From positions 806,001 through 870,000 of the forward strand of contig NZ_JBPJAQ010000001.1 in the NCBI RefSeq assembly GCF_051172195.1: 64,000 bases of DNA, given 5' to 3'. Below are positions 15,149 to 22,828 of the stretch, one piece after another. Source of the stretch: Paludibaculum fermentans_A (lineage in GTDB: Bacteria > Acidobacteriota > Terriglobia > Bryobacterales > Bryobacteraceae). Made by a program: the position numbers and the translations under genes. Each line of letters begins with the position of its first letter. Within the stretch, counting starts at the first letter, position 1. The notes beneath the pieces were generated by a model. The model saw only the letters and a program-made list of their open reading frames with translations, made no database searches and was not told the DNA's origin.

Positions 15149-17842
15149 ATGGACGCGCTGCCCATTGAACTCGGCCTTACACCCCATGGACGGCTCGTCC
15201 TGGCGCCAACTCCAGACGGACTGCCGGTCAATGCCGCCCTGACGGAACACTTGACCCGGGCCCTGGAACGCGGAGCGGGTCACGTCCTGCTCCTGCTGGG
15301 CGCCGGCGAAGTGGGTACCATCCTGCCGCCCGCCCTCTCCTACTGGCGCGACTTCGGCGCTCGCTATGTCACCGCGCTGTGTACCCAGCCGGAAGGCGGC
15401 CAGCGCCCCGCCGCGCCCACCTCCACGGAACTCGACTTCCTCACCCTGGCGGCCCCACCCATGCTCGGGGCGGAGTACCTCACCGCCGCCGTCCTCGAGA
15501 CTCTCTGGTTCGAACTCGACGACGCCTTTTATCACGAATTGGCCGAATCCCAGCGCGGCGTCCAGGAGTTCCTCAAGCTCCTAAATCCGGCCTGGAACCT
15601 GGTCGGCCGTGTCCACTTCAACGTCGCCGAGAACCGTAAGGACCCCGACACCCCGTTCGCCTTCATCGCGACTTACACCACTCGCCTCTCGGCGAACGCC
15701 AAGGCACAACACCTGCCCCTGGGCCAGGCTTTGCGTGAGTACGCCGGCGCCGGCAACAAGGACCGCCTGCTGTCATTGCTGCTCCCCGTCCAGCGGGCGT
15801 CGGAGACTTGCGGCTGGCTCAAGTCCATGGTGGAAGCGGGCGAAATCTTCCACCCTCTTCGCTGGACTCCGCGCCAGACGCTGGACCTGCTGCGGGACGT
15901 ACCCCAGTTGGAGGCCGCCGGCGTTGTGGTCCGCATGCCGGCAGCCTGGGGCGGCCACCGTCCGCCGCGGCCGCGCGTCACCGGCACTGTCGGCGCCGGC
16001 CAGCCAGCCGGTTTGGGGCAGGATGCGCTGCTCGATTTCAAAATGGACGTCACGCTGGAGGGCGAACCGCTCACGGCCGAGGAGATCCAGGCCCTGCTGG
16101 CGCAGACCGACGGACTGGCGCTGGTGCGGGGACGCTGGATCGAGTTGGACCGCGATCACCTCCAGAAGATGCTGGCGCGTTTTCGTGAAGTGGAGAATGC
16201 GGCCCGCGAGACAGGACTCGGCTTCGGTGAGGCCATGCGGTTGCTGGCGGGCGCCGATGTCCGAGCCGGCGACAGCACAGCCGCCGGCCAGGCCGATTGG
16301 ACACAGGTGGTCGCCGGCCCCTGGCTGGCCGAAACCCTGAAGGCGCTCCGCACCCCACAGGCCATGCTGGAGGCTGCCCCAGGCCAGGACCTGCGCGGCA
16401 CCCTGCGCCCCTATCAGCAGGCCGGCGTGAGCTGGCTTTATTTCCTGTCCAAACTCGGGCTCGGCGCCTGCCTGGCCGACGACATGGGACTCGGCAAGAC
16501 CATCCAGGTACTCTCCCTGCTCCTCGTCTTGAAGCGTCAGGAAGGAGCCCGGCTGCAGCCCAGCCTGCTGGTCGCCCCCGCATCGCTGCTCGCCAACTGG
16601 GCCTCGGAACTCGAACGCTTCGCCCCGGGCCTCAATGCCCTCATCGCCCACCCCTCGGCCATGCCTGCCTCTGAATTGAAGTCTTTTGATCCCAGGCAGC
16701 TCCAGGGCGTCGACCTCGTCATCACCAGCTACGGCTCCCTGCTGCGCGCGCCGTGGCTCTCCCAGGTCTCCTGGCAGCTGGCCGTGCTCGACGAAGCCCA
16801 GGCCATCAAGAATCCCGGCTCCAAACAGACCCGCGCCGTCAAACAGCTCAAGGCCAGCGCCCGCCTGGCCCTCACCGGCACACCCGTCGAGAACCGCCTG
16901 GTCGACCTGTGGTCGATCTTTGACTTCGTCAATCCCGGCCTGCTGGGCACAGTGAAGGAATTCAGCGGCTTCGTCAAACGCCTGGCCGAGCGCCCCCACG
17001 GCTCCTACGGACCTCTGCGCGAACTGGTGCGGCCGTATATCCTGCGCCGGTTGAAGACCGACAAAAGCGTCATTGCGGACCTGCCCGACAAGACCGAGAT
17101 CAAGGCCTATTGCCCGCTCAGCCGCCCCCAGGCCGCGCTCTATGGGCAGGCGGTGAAGGAACTCGCCGCTCAAATCGCCGACACTTCCGGCATCCAGCGA
17201 AAAGGCCTCGTACTCGCCTTCCTGATGCGCTTCAAACAGATCTGCAACCACCCCTCTCAATGGTTGGGCGACGGCAGTTGGAGCGAAGCGGACAGCGGCA
17301 AACTGGCCCGCCTGCGCGAGATTGCCGAGGTCGTCGCGTCGAGGCAGGAAAAGATGCTGGTCTTCACCCAGTTCCGGGAAGTGACCACCCCGCTGGCCGC
17401 CTTTCTCGAATCGGTGTTTCAACGCCCCGGCCTCGTCCTGCATGGAGAAACCGAAGTCAGGAAACGCAAAGACCTGGTGCGCCGCTTCCAGGAAGACGAG
17501 CGCCTGGGCTTCTTCGTGCTCTCGCTGAAAGCCGGCGGCTCAGGACTCAACCTCACCGCCGCCTCGCACGTTGTGCACTTCGATCGCTGGTGGAATCCCG
17601 CCGTCGAGAACCAGGCCACTGACAGGGCCTTCCGCATCGGCCAGACCCGCAATGTGCTCGTCCACAAGTTTGTCTGCCGCGGGACCGTGGAAGATAAAAT
17701 CGATCAGTTGATTGAATCGAAGCGCCACCTCTCCGATGAACTGCTGGAGGGCGGCGCGGGCGCTTTGCTCACCGAGATGAAGGATGACGAATTGCTGCGC
17801 CTGGTGGCGCTGGATCTCGACAAGGCCCTGCAGGAGGCATAG
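15149..17842 (+). CDS. SNF2-family DEAD/DEAH helicase (YwqA-like)
   Basis: An 897-residue ATPase. The N-terminal 400 residues are a poorly conserved SNF2-associated region. The two RecA-like lobes follow: motif I 'DDMGLGKT' at about 444-451, motif II 'DEAQ' at 548-551, motif III 'LTGTPVENRL', then lobe 2 with 'FTQFREVTTPL', 'LKAGGSGLNLTAAS' and 'ATDRAFRIGQ'. All Swi2/Snf2 motifs are intact, so DNA-dependent ATP-driven translocation is expected. The SWIM-zinc gene begins three bases after its stop with its own GGAGG site inside the end of this gene. A similar SNF2/SWIM pair occurs as ywqA-ywqB in Bacillus. Confidence 0.95.
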   Translation: MDALPIELGLTPHGRLVLAPTPDGLPVNAALTEHLTRALERGAGHVLLLLGAGEVGTILPPALSYWRDFGARYVTALCTQPEGGQRPAAPTSTELDFLTLAAPPMLGAEYLTAAVLETLWFELDDAFYHELAESQRGVQEFLKLLNPAWNLVGRVHFNVAENRKDPDTPFAFIATYTTRLSANAKAQHLPLGQALREYAGAGNKDRLLSLLLPVQRASETCGWLKSMVEAGEIFHPLRWTPRQTLDLLRDVPQLEAAGVVVRMPAAWGGHRPPRPRVTGTVGAGQPAGLGQDALLDFKMDVTLEGEPLTAEEIQALLAQTDGLALVRGRWIELDRDHLQKMLARFREVENAARETGLGFGEAMRLLAGADVRAGDSTAAGQADWTQVVAGPWLAETLKALRTPQAMLEAAPGQDLRGTLRPYQQAGVSWLYFLSKLGLGACLADDMGLGKTIQVLSLLLVLKRQEGARLQPSLLVAPASLLANWASELERFAPGLNALIAHPSAMPASELKSFDPRQLQGVDLVITSYGSLLRAPWLSQVSWQLAVLDEAQAIKNPGSKQTRAVKQLKASARLALTGTPVENRLVDLWSIFDFVNPGLLGTVKEFSGFVKRLAERPHGSYGPLRELVRPYILRRLKTDKSVIADLPDKTEIKAYCPLSRPQAALYGQAVKELAAQIADTSGIQRKGLVLAFLMRFKQICNHPSQWLGDGSWSEADSGKLARLREIAEVVASRQEKMLVFTQFREVTTPLAAFLESVFQRPGLVLHGETEVRKRKDLVRRFQEDERLGFFVLSLKAGGSGLNLTAASHVVHFDRWWNPAVENQATDRAFRIGQTRNVLVHKFVCRGTVEDKIDQLIESKRHLSDELLEGGAGALLTEMKDDELLRLVALDLDKALQEA

Positions 17843-17845
17843 CTC

Positions 17846-18712
17846 ATGAGGTACGACGATTGGGGCTGGACACGCTATGTCCCCGTAGCGGAACGCCGGC
17901 GCAAGGCACTGCGCGAATTGGAGAAACTGCGCAAGCAGGGAAAAGTCATTACCCCCGTCATCCTGGAAGGACGCACCATCGCCCGGACGTTCTGGGGCAA
18001 AGCCTGGTGCACCAACCTGGAGAGCTATAGCGACTATGCGAACCGCCTGCCCCGCGGGCGCACCTATGTCCGCAACGGCTCCGTCGTCAATCTGGAGTTG
18101 ACGCCCGGCCTCATCTGCGCGCATGTCAGCGGCTCCAGCCTCTATGAGGTCCGGTTGAAAGTGACTCCGGTCGCGAAAACGCGCTGGAACTCCCTCCGCG
18201 CCGACTGTGCGGGCACCATCGATTCACTGGTCGAGTTGCTGATGGGTCGCCTCTCCCAAGGCGTCATGGAGCGCATTTGCAGGCAGGGCCAAGGCCTGTT
18301 TCCGGCGCCCACCGAAATTAAACTCTCCTGCAGTTGCCCCGACTCCGCCGGCATGTGCAAACACATCGCAGCCACACTCTATGGCGTCGGCGCCCGCCTC
18401 GACCAGCACCCGGAACTGCTCTTCCTGCTGCGCGGCGTGGACGAAAAGGAGCTCATCGCGAGCGCCGGCAAGGACACCCTGCTTTCCAGCCAAGCTCCGT
18501 CGTCCGGCAAAATCCTGGGCGGCGAAGACCTCTCGGCGCTGTTCGGGCTCGACATGGCGGAACAGGCAGAGAGCGTCCCAATCGCTTCGAAACCAGCCAG
18601 AAAGACAGCGGCGGTCAACCGGCCCGCGCCGCGCAAAGCCGTGGTCAAAAAGGCTGCAAAAAAGGCAACGAAGAAGGCCGCGGCCCGGAAGCAGCCTCGT
18701 AAGCCTAAGTGA
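17846..18712 (+). CDS. SWIM zinc-finger protein with Lys/Ala-rich tail
   Basis: A 288-residue protein. The SWIM motif is 'CSCPDSAGMCKH' (C162, C164, C171, H173), a zinc-binding DNA or protein interaction module. Residues 1-60 ('WGWTRYVPVAERRRKALREL', 'FWGKAWCTNLESYSDYANRL') are the typical N-terminus of bacterial SWIM partners of SNF2 ATPases. The last 40 residues are Lys/Ala/Pro-rich with 'VVKKAAKKATKKAAARK', like histone H1 or bacterial HU tails, and should bind DNA without sequence preference. It is coupled to the SNF2 gene, so the two products probably act together on DNA. Confidence 0.92.
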   Translation: MRYDDWGWTRYVPVAERRRKALRELEKLRKQGKVITPVILEGRTIARTFWGKAWCTNLESYSDYANRLPRGRTYVRNGSVVNLELTPGLICAHVSGSSLYEVRLKVTPVAKTRWNSLRADCAGTIDSLVELLMGRLSQGVMERICRQGQGLFPAPTEIKLSCSCPDSAGMCKHIAATLYGVGARLDQHPELLFLLRGVDEKELIASAGKDTLLSSQAPSSGKILGGEDLSALFGLDMAEQAESVPIASKPARKTAAVNRPAPRKAVVKKAAKKATKKAAARKQPRKPK

Positions 18713-18725
18713 GTGCAACGAACCC

Positions 18726-18741
18726 GGCAAAGCGCTTTGCC
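18726..18741. repeat. 16-bp perfect palindrome
   Basis: GGCAAAGCGCTTTGCC reads the same on both strands. It sits between the SWIM gene and the small membrane protein gene and could be an operator or a short hairpin. No T-run follows. Confidence 0.5.
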
Positions 18742-18814
18742 ACGCCCAGCAGACACTTCTCAAATTGATAGAATGGTCGCGAGCCGGAAGACCGGCAAGT
18801 GGAGGTTGTTAAAG

Positions 18815-19213
18815 GTGATCGCCATGGTGCTACGTTTCTATAGCTGCTTGTTCGCCCTCTTGGCGGGTTTGTTCATGACAGGAGTCTCTTGTTTGCTGCT
18901 GCTCAGCGATACCAAGAACTTCAAGCTGGACATGCTCCCCTTCTGGAAGGGTGACTCCGCGCTGTATGGAATGCTCGTTTTAGGATTGCTCGGTATCGCC
19001 GCAGCGCTCCTCGGCCTCGTGAGAAAAGTGAAGCCGCTCCTGCTGGTCTACACCGTCATCGTCTTCGCCCTGATGATGTACGGCTTCTTCCTCAGCCCCG
19101 TCTATCGCTTTACCGGCGCTCCGGAAGCCAGGAGCGTGGCCTGGATCGCATGCGCAGCCCTGATCGCAGTCGTTGGCGCCTTCATGCAGTACCGCGAACC
19201 GCGCCGCGCCTAA
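18815..19213 (+). CDS. Small four-helix membrane protein, unknown function
   Basis: About 132 residues with four hydrophobic segments (about 5-28, 48-68, 72-92, 103-125) and a short basic tail. I chose the GTG at 18815 because GGAGG lies nine bases upstream; an ATG at 18824 is also possible, and a longer frame reaches 18713. No family motif is recognised. It is followed by a terminator, and a 16-bp palindrome lies about 75 bases upstream. Confidence 0.7.
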   Translation: MIAMVLRFYSCLFALLAGLFMTGVSCLLLLSDTKNFKLDMLPFWKGDSALYGMLVLGLLGIAAALLGLVRKVKPLLLVYTVIVFALMMYGFFLSPVYRFTGAPEARSVAWIACAALIAVVGAFMQYREPRRA

Positions 19214-19237
19214 GTCCGCCCCACAGAGCTTTCCATC

Positions 19238-19268
19238 GGGCCTGCCCCATCAGGGGTGGGCCCTTTTC
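19238..19268 (+). terminator. Intrinsic terminator
   Basis: An 11-bp stem (19238-19248 with 19253-19263, two G-U pairs) with an ATCA loop is followed by TTTTCATTT. It lies 25 bases after the stop of the membrane protein gene and just before the convergent DUF1501 gene end. Confidence 0.75.
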
Positions 19269-19270
19269 AT

Positions 19271-20647
19271 TTACGCCCACAGTTCGTGCACCGGCGCATA
19301 CTGCTCAGACTGATTCGTGGGCACCAGCGAGAAGCCCCGGTTTAACGGGTCGTCGTGGTATACCTTCGTCCAGTCGATCCCCAGCGCCGAGTAAAGCGTG
19401 GCCTCCAGATCCTCCGGCCGGATCTCTCGCTGCAACGACCACCCCGGCTCCACCAGCCCGTTGCCCTGCGCGTCCGTCTTGCCAATCACCCGTCCGCCCT
19501 TGATCCTGGCGCCGGCCATCATCACCGCCTGCGTCATGAAGTGATCGCGGCCTGCTCCGGAATTGGGCGCCCCCACCGTCCGGCCGAATTCGCCCATGCA
19601 CAGGATCAGCGTCTCGTCCAGCAGCCCATCGCTCTTCAGGTCCGCGATCAGCGTACCCAGCGCCAGGTCGAACGTGCGCCCCGTCGACGCCGCGTTCGTA
19701 GGATTCAGCGCCGTACCCGTGTAGATGCCCGTGTGCATGTCCCAACCGCCGGTCGTGATCTGGATGAACCGCGCCCCCAGCTTGCCGCGCAGCAGGTTCC
19801 GCGCCGTGATACACGCATTGCCGAGGCCCGTGGTGCCATAGCGCGCCCGCTCGGCCGCATCGAACTTGAACACACTGTCGACGGCCGTGTTGTACATCAG
19901 CGAGCGAGCCGTCAGGTTGAACTGCTCCATCTCTTTGACGGCCGCGCCGATGGCCGCCTCGGCCCGCGTCTCGGCATCCAGTTCCAACAGCAATCCATAG
20001 CGCCGGTCAAAGCCGGTCGCCCCAATCGGCGAGGTCGTGTTGCCCAATCCGTTCCCGCCCGGGCTGACATAGAACGGAGCCGTGGTCGGCTCCAGGTACC
20101 CTTGCCCCGGTCCACTGCCCGTGTTCAACGAAACGAAAGCCGGCATAATCGCCGTCGGATCGCCGAGCTCGCGCGCCACCACCGACCCGATGTGCGGAGC
20201 GATCTTCGACAACCCCGACAGCGGGTTGCGCCCGATCTGCACCCAGGTCTGCATGATGCCGTGCACCAGCGCCCAGGCCTTGGCGGAACGAACCAGCGCG
20301 ATCGAATCCATCTGCCCGGCCAGCGTCGGGAACAGCCCGCGCGGCCAGCGGATGTCGCCATACGAGGTAGGCTCCATCGCCGCCAGCGTCCATGCCCCCT
20401 CTTTCAGGTCAAAGGTATCCGCGTGGCTGGGCCCGCCCGACATCATCACGAAAATGACGTTCTTCGCGGTCCCGATGGGCGAACTCTGCCCCTTGGCAAT
20501 CGTCTCCAGCGACCGGCCAGGCAGGAAGAAGCTACCCGCCACCGCCGCGCCCGCGTGCTTGAAAAACACCCTGCGATCGATGGCCGGACGACGCCAGAAG
20601 TTCGTGCCTTGCACCGTCGACCAGTCAATGCCAAAGCGGTTCTTCAT
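19271..20647 (-). CDS. DUF1501 domain protein, Tat-exported
   Basis: A 458-residue protein. The N-terminal 'DRRVFFKHAGAAVAGSFFLP' is a twin-arginine-like export signal. Family landmarks are 'MSGGPSHADTFDLK', 'GEFGRTVG' and 'GAGRDHF'. DUF1501 belongs to the alkaline-phosphatase/sulfatase superfamily; its reaction is unknown. It nearly always pairs with DUF1549/DUF1553 proteins, as here, where it starts 16 bases after the upstream paralogue. It is therefore part of one exported system with the two preceding genes. Confidence 0.93.
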   Translation of the reverse strand: MKNRFGIDWSTVQGTNFWRRPAIDRRVFFKHAGAAVAGSFFLPGRSLETIAKGQSSPIGTAKNVIFVMMSGGPSHADTFDLKEGAWTLAAMEPTSYGDIRWPRGLFPTLAGQMDSIALVRSAKAWALVHGIMQTWVQIGRNPLSGLSKIAPHIGSVVARELGDPTAIMPAFVSLNTGSGPGQGYLEPTTAPFYVSPGGNGLGNTTSPIGATGFDRRYGLLLELDAETRAEAAIGAAVKEMEQFNLTARSLMYNTAVDSVFKFDAAERARYGTTGLGNACITARNLLRGKLGARFIQITTGGWDMHTGIYTGTALNPTNAASTGRTFDLALGTLIADLKSDGLLDETLILCMGEFGRTVGAPNSGAGRDHFMTQAVMMAGARIKGGRVIGKTDAQGNGLVEPGWSLQREIRPEDLEATLYSALGIDWTKVYHDDPLNRGFSLVPTNQSEQYAPVHELWA

Positions 20648-20663
20648 GGTGTGCGCCCCCTCC

Positions 20664-22592
20664 CTAATAGCTAAACAGAAAATCCGTCTTGTTGATCAGG
20701 GCCCAAGCCAGATCCTCAACCGCCGCCGCCCGAGGATACGCCTTCGTGCCCGAATTGGCCAGTGCCTTCAGAGCAACCATCTTTTCATATTCGCTGGGAC
20801 GGCGCGAGAGGAACGTGAGGAACAAATCCTCTACAACGGCCTCATCCCCAGGGTTCCTCACGAGTTCGGCGAGATAAGGCGAGGCCTTCGCATTCACCCG
20901 GTTCAGGATCACCGGTGAGTTCATCAGATGCAGCCACATCAATGCCGAGCCCGCTGTGCCGCGCGGCTGCAGATCCCGGTTGCCCCTGTCGAAGGCGTCC
21001 AGAAACTCGCGCGCCGGATTATCCCGCAGCGGCTCGCTGGGCTCCGGCAGTTGCATCGCCCAGCTCACCTTGTCCGTCCATCCGGCCACCTGGTAAGCAG
21101 GCAGGATTCCGGTTGCTTTGGTCACCGCGTCCAACACCTCTTCCGCATCCAGGCGCCGCGCCAGGTGCCGCGCAAACAGCCGCGTCTTCGCCGCATCCCA
21201 CGGCGCGTCATACTCCGAACTCAGCTGGTACGCAGTGCTCTCCGCCATCAGCCGCAGCATCTCCCTCAGGCTGAAATCGTTCTTTCTCGCCAGTTGGGCC
21301 AGATCCTCCAGCAGATCAGGATGCGACGCCTGGTAGTCCCAGCCGCCCGGCGGCTCCACGGCCGGATCCAGCCGGTCCGGATCCAGATTGTCCACCGGCT
21401 CCGCCAGCGCCACGCTGAACATCGCCTTCCACAGCCGGTTGACGAAATTGCGGGCGAACATCGGATCCTCGGTCACCTTGTACGCAAAGGAAGCCCGCCA
21501 CTCACCGCTCGCCGGCGTCCCATCCCGATACACCGGCGTCAACTCCTTCTCCGCTTTCCCATCCACCTGCACCGGCATCCGGTCCGGGCGATTTCCGATT
21601 TTCGTGTTCATCCCATAGCCACCCGCCGCCTTGTTCAGCACCACATGCGAGCGCGTGTAGAAATTCGCGTTGTCATTGCCCGGGTAAGCCGCAAAACTGA
21701 TCCTCGAGAAATGGGCCGCCATCCGCTCCGCCTCCAGCCTCGTGGTGCGCGTGCCCCAGGCCGATACCGCCTCGAGATGGCCGCGGCCATCGTGACACAG
21801 CAGGCAGTCGTACGACCCCATGCCCAGGAAAATCGAGGCCGCCCGCACCGTCACCGAATCATAGGTGTCCTGGATCGGCCCCATCGGAGCGTAGCCGCGC
21901 ACCACGAAATTCACTCCGGCTGAATCTTCGTCAAAGCTGTTCCCCGTCCCGGTCAGCATGTAGAAGGCGACCTCCCGCCACGACCGGTCCTTTTCAATCG
22001 ACTCCCGGATGTACCGGTGAACTCCGTTTCGCCCGGGCACCCCTTCATCGCGATTCGACGCCTTCATCGTGTTCTGCAGCAGATCGCCCATCCAGACCGT
22101 CCACTTGTCTACAAACTCCTGGCTGTGCAGCAGCCGGTCGATCAGGACGTCGCGTTTTTTGGGTGTCCGGTCCGCCACAAACGCCCGCACCTCGTTGGCC
22201 GAAGGAATCCGTCCGGTGAGATCCAGGTGGATGCGTCGGCAGAACTCTTCGTCCGTCGAGAGCGGCGCCGCCGGAATGCCGCCGGCCTCCAACCGCTGGA
22301 AAATCTCCTGGTCGATCAGATTGCGGCGTACCAGCTTGGCAGGGTCCACCACGGCGCGGTCTTTCTGCCGCCGGGGTACCGCTTTGACGAAAGCCAGCGC
22401 CTGTTCATACACCTCGCGCCGGATGTGGGAATCGGGCGCATCCAGCGAACGCGGCGTGGCCGTGTACGAGCAATTGTCCCCCGGCCGAGGCGGCACCTCC
22501 GCCGCATCAGCCACCCGAATAGCGCCAACCGCCAGCGCAATCCGAATCAGAATTGGGTACAGCCGCTGAACCGCCATTCTGTACTCCGGCAT
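20664..22592 (-). CDS. DUF1549/DUF1553 protein, copy 2
   Basis: A 642-residue exported protein with an N-terminal signal segment (ending near residue 30, 'IRVADAAEV'). DUF1549 covers roughly 120-330 and contains 'YDCLLCHDGRGH', a CxxCH haem-type motif at about 262-266. DUF1553 fills the C-terminal half ('MFARNFVNRLWKAMF', 'SALMWLHLMNSPVILNRV') and the protein ends 'DLAWALINKTDFLFSY'. It is a clear paralogue of the gene at 22829 and upstream of DUF1501. The separate planctomycete-type cytochrome domain often found N-terminally is absent. Function is unknown. Confidence 0.93.
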   Translation of the reverse strand: MPEYRMAVQRLYPILIRIALAVGAIRVADAAEVPPRPGDNCSYTATPRSLDAPDSHIRREVYEQALAFVKAVPRRQKDRAVVDPAKLVRRNLIDQEIFQRLEAGGIPAAPLSTDEEFCRRIHLDLTGRIPSANEVRAFVADRTPKKRDVLIDRLLHSQEFVDKWTVWMGDLLQNTMKASNRDEGVPGRNGVHRYIRESIEKDRSWREVAFYMLTGTGNSFDEDSAGVNFVVRGYAPMGPIQDTYDSVTVRAASIFLGMGSYDCLLCHDGRGHLEAVSAWGTRTTRLEAERMAAHFSRISFAAYPGNDNANFYTRSHVVLNKAAGGYGMNTKIGNRPDRMPVQVDGKAEKELTPVYRDGTPASGEWRASFAYKVTEDPMFARNFVNRLWKAMFSVALAEPVDNLDPDRLDPAVEPPGGWDYQASHPDLLEDLAQLARKNDFSLREMLRLMAESTAYQLSSEYDAPWDAAKTRLFARHLARRLDAEEVLDAVTKATGILPAYQVAGWTDKVSWAMQLPEPSEPLRDNPAREFLDAFDRGNRDLQPRGTAGSALMWLHLMNSPVILNRVNAKASPYLAELVRNPGDEAVVEDLFLTFLSRRPSEYEKMVALKALANSGTKAYPRAAAVEDLAWALINKTDFLFSY

Positions 22593-22828
22593 AGTGAATT
22601 ATAGCCGCCGCTGACAATCTCACCCAGACCGTCTTGTGATTCCAGACGTGCGCCGCAACAGAAAAGTGTACTTTCTTATCAATGCTAATCGCGGCCGGCA
22701 GGCTTTCGATTTTCCTTCCGCGCATTTCGGAATTTCCACGAATTCCAGACACACGGAATATGCCTGACAGCGCGTCAGGCAGGCGCACTACAACCTTTGG
22801 GAGCGGCCTGTAGTGGCGGCCCAATGCG
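22593..22828. other. 236-base gap between the DUF1549/DUF1553 paralogues
   Basis: No open frame that looks coding. It holds a 7-bp stem-loop (GCCTGAC 22762-22768 with 22774-22780) without a T-run. It may hold an internal promoter for the second paralogue, but no clear hexamers stand out. Confidence 0.4.

Noticed and set aside
15773..17443. 556-codon open frame on the minus strand opposite the SNF2 gene
   Set aside because: It lies wholly antisense to a gene with all family motifs; its translation shows no domain and has the Gly/Ala/Asp/His/Arg-rich look of a GC-rich antisense frame.
22762..22780. Terminator between the DUF1549/DUF1553 paralogues
   Set aside because: A 7-bp stem is present but no T-run follows on either strand.
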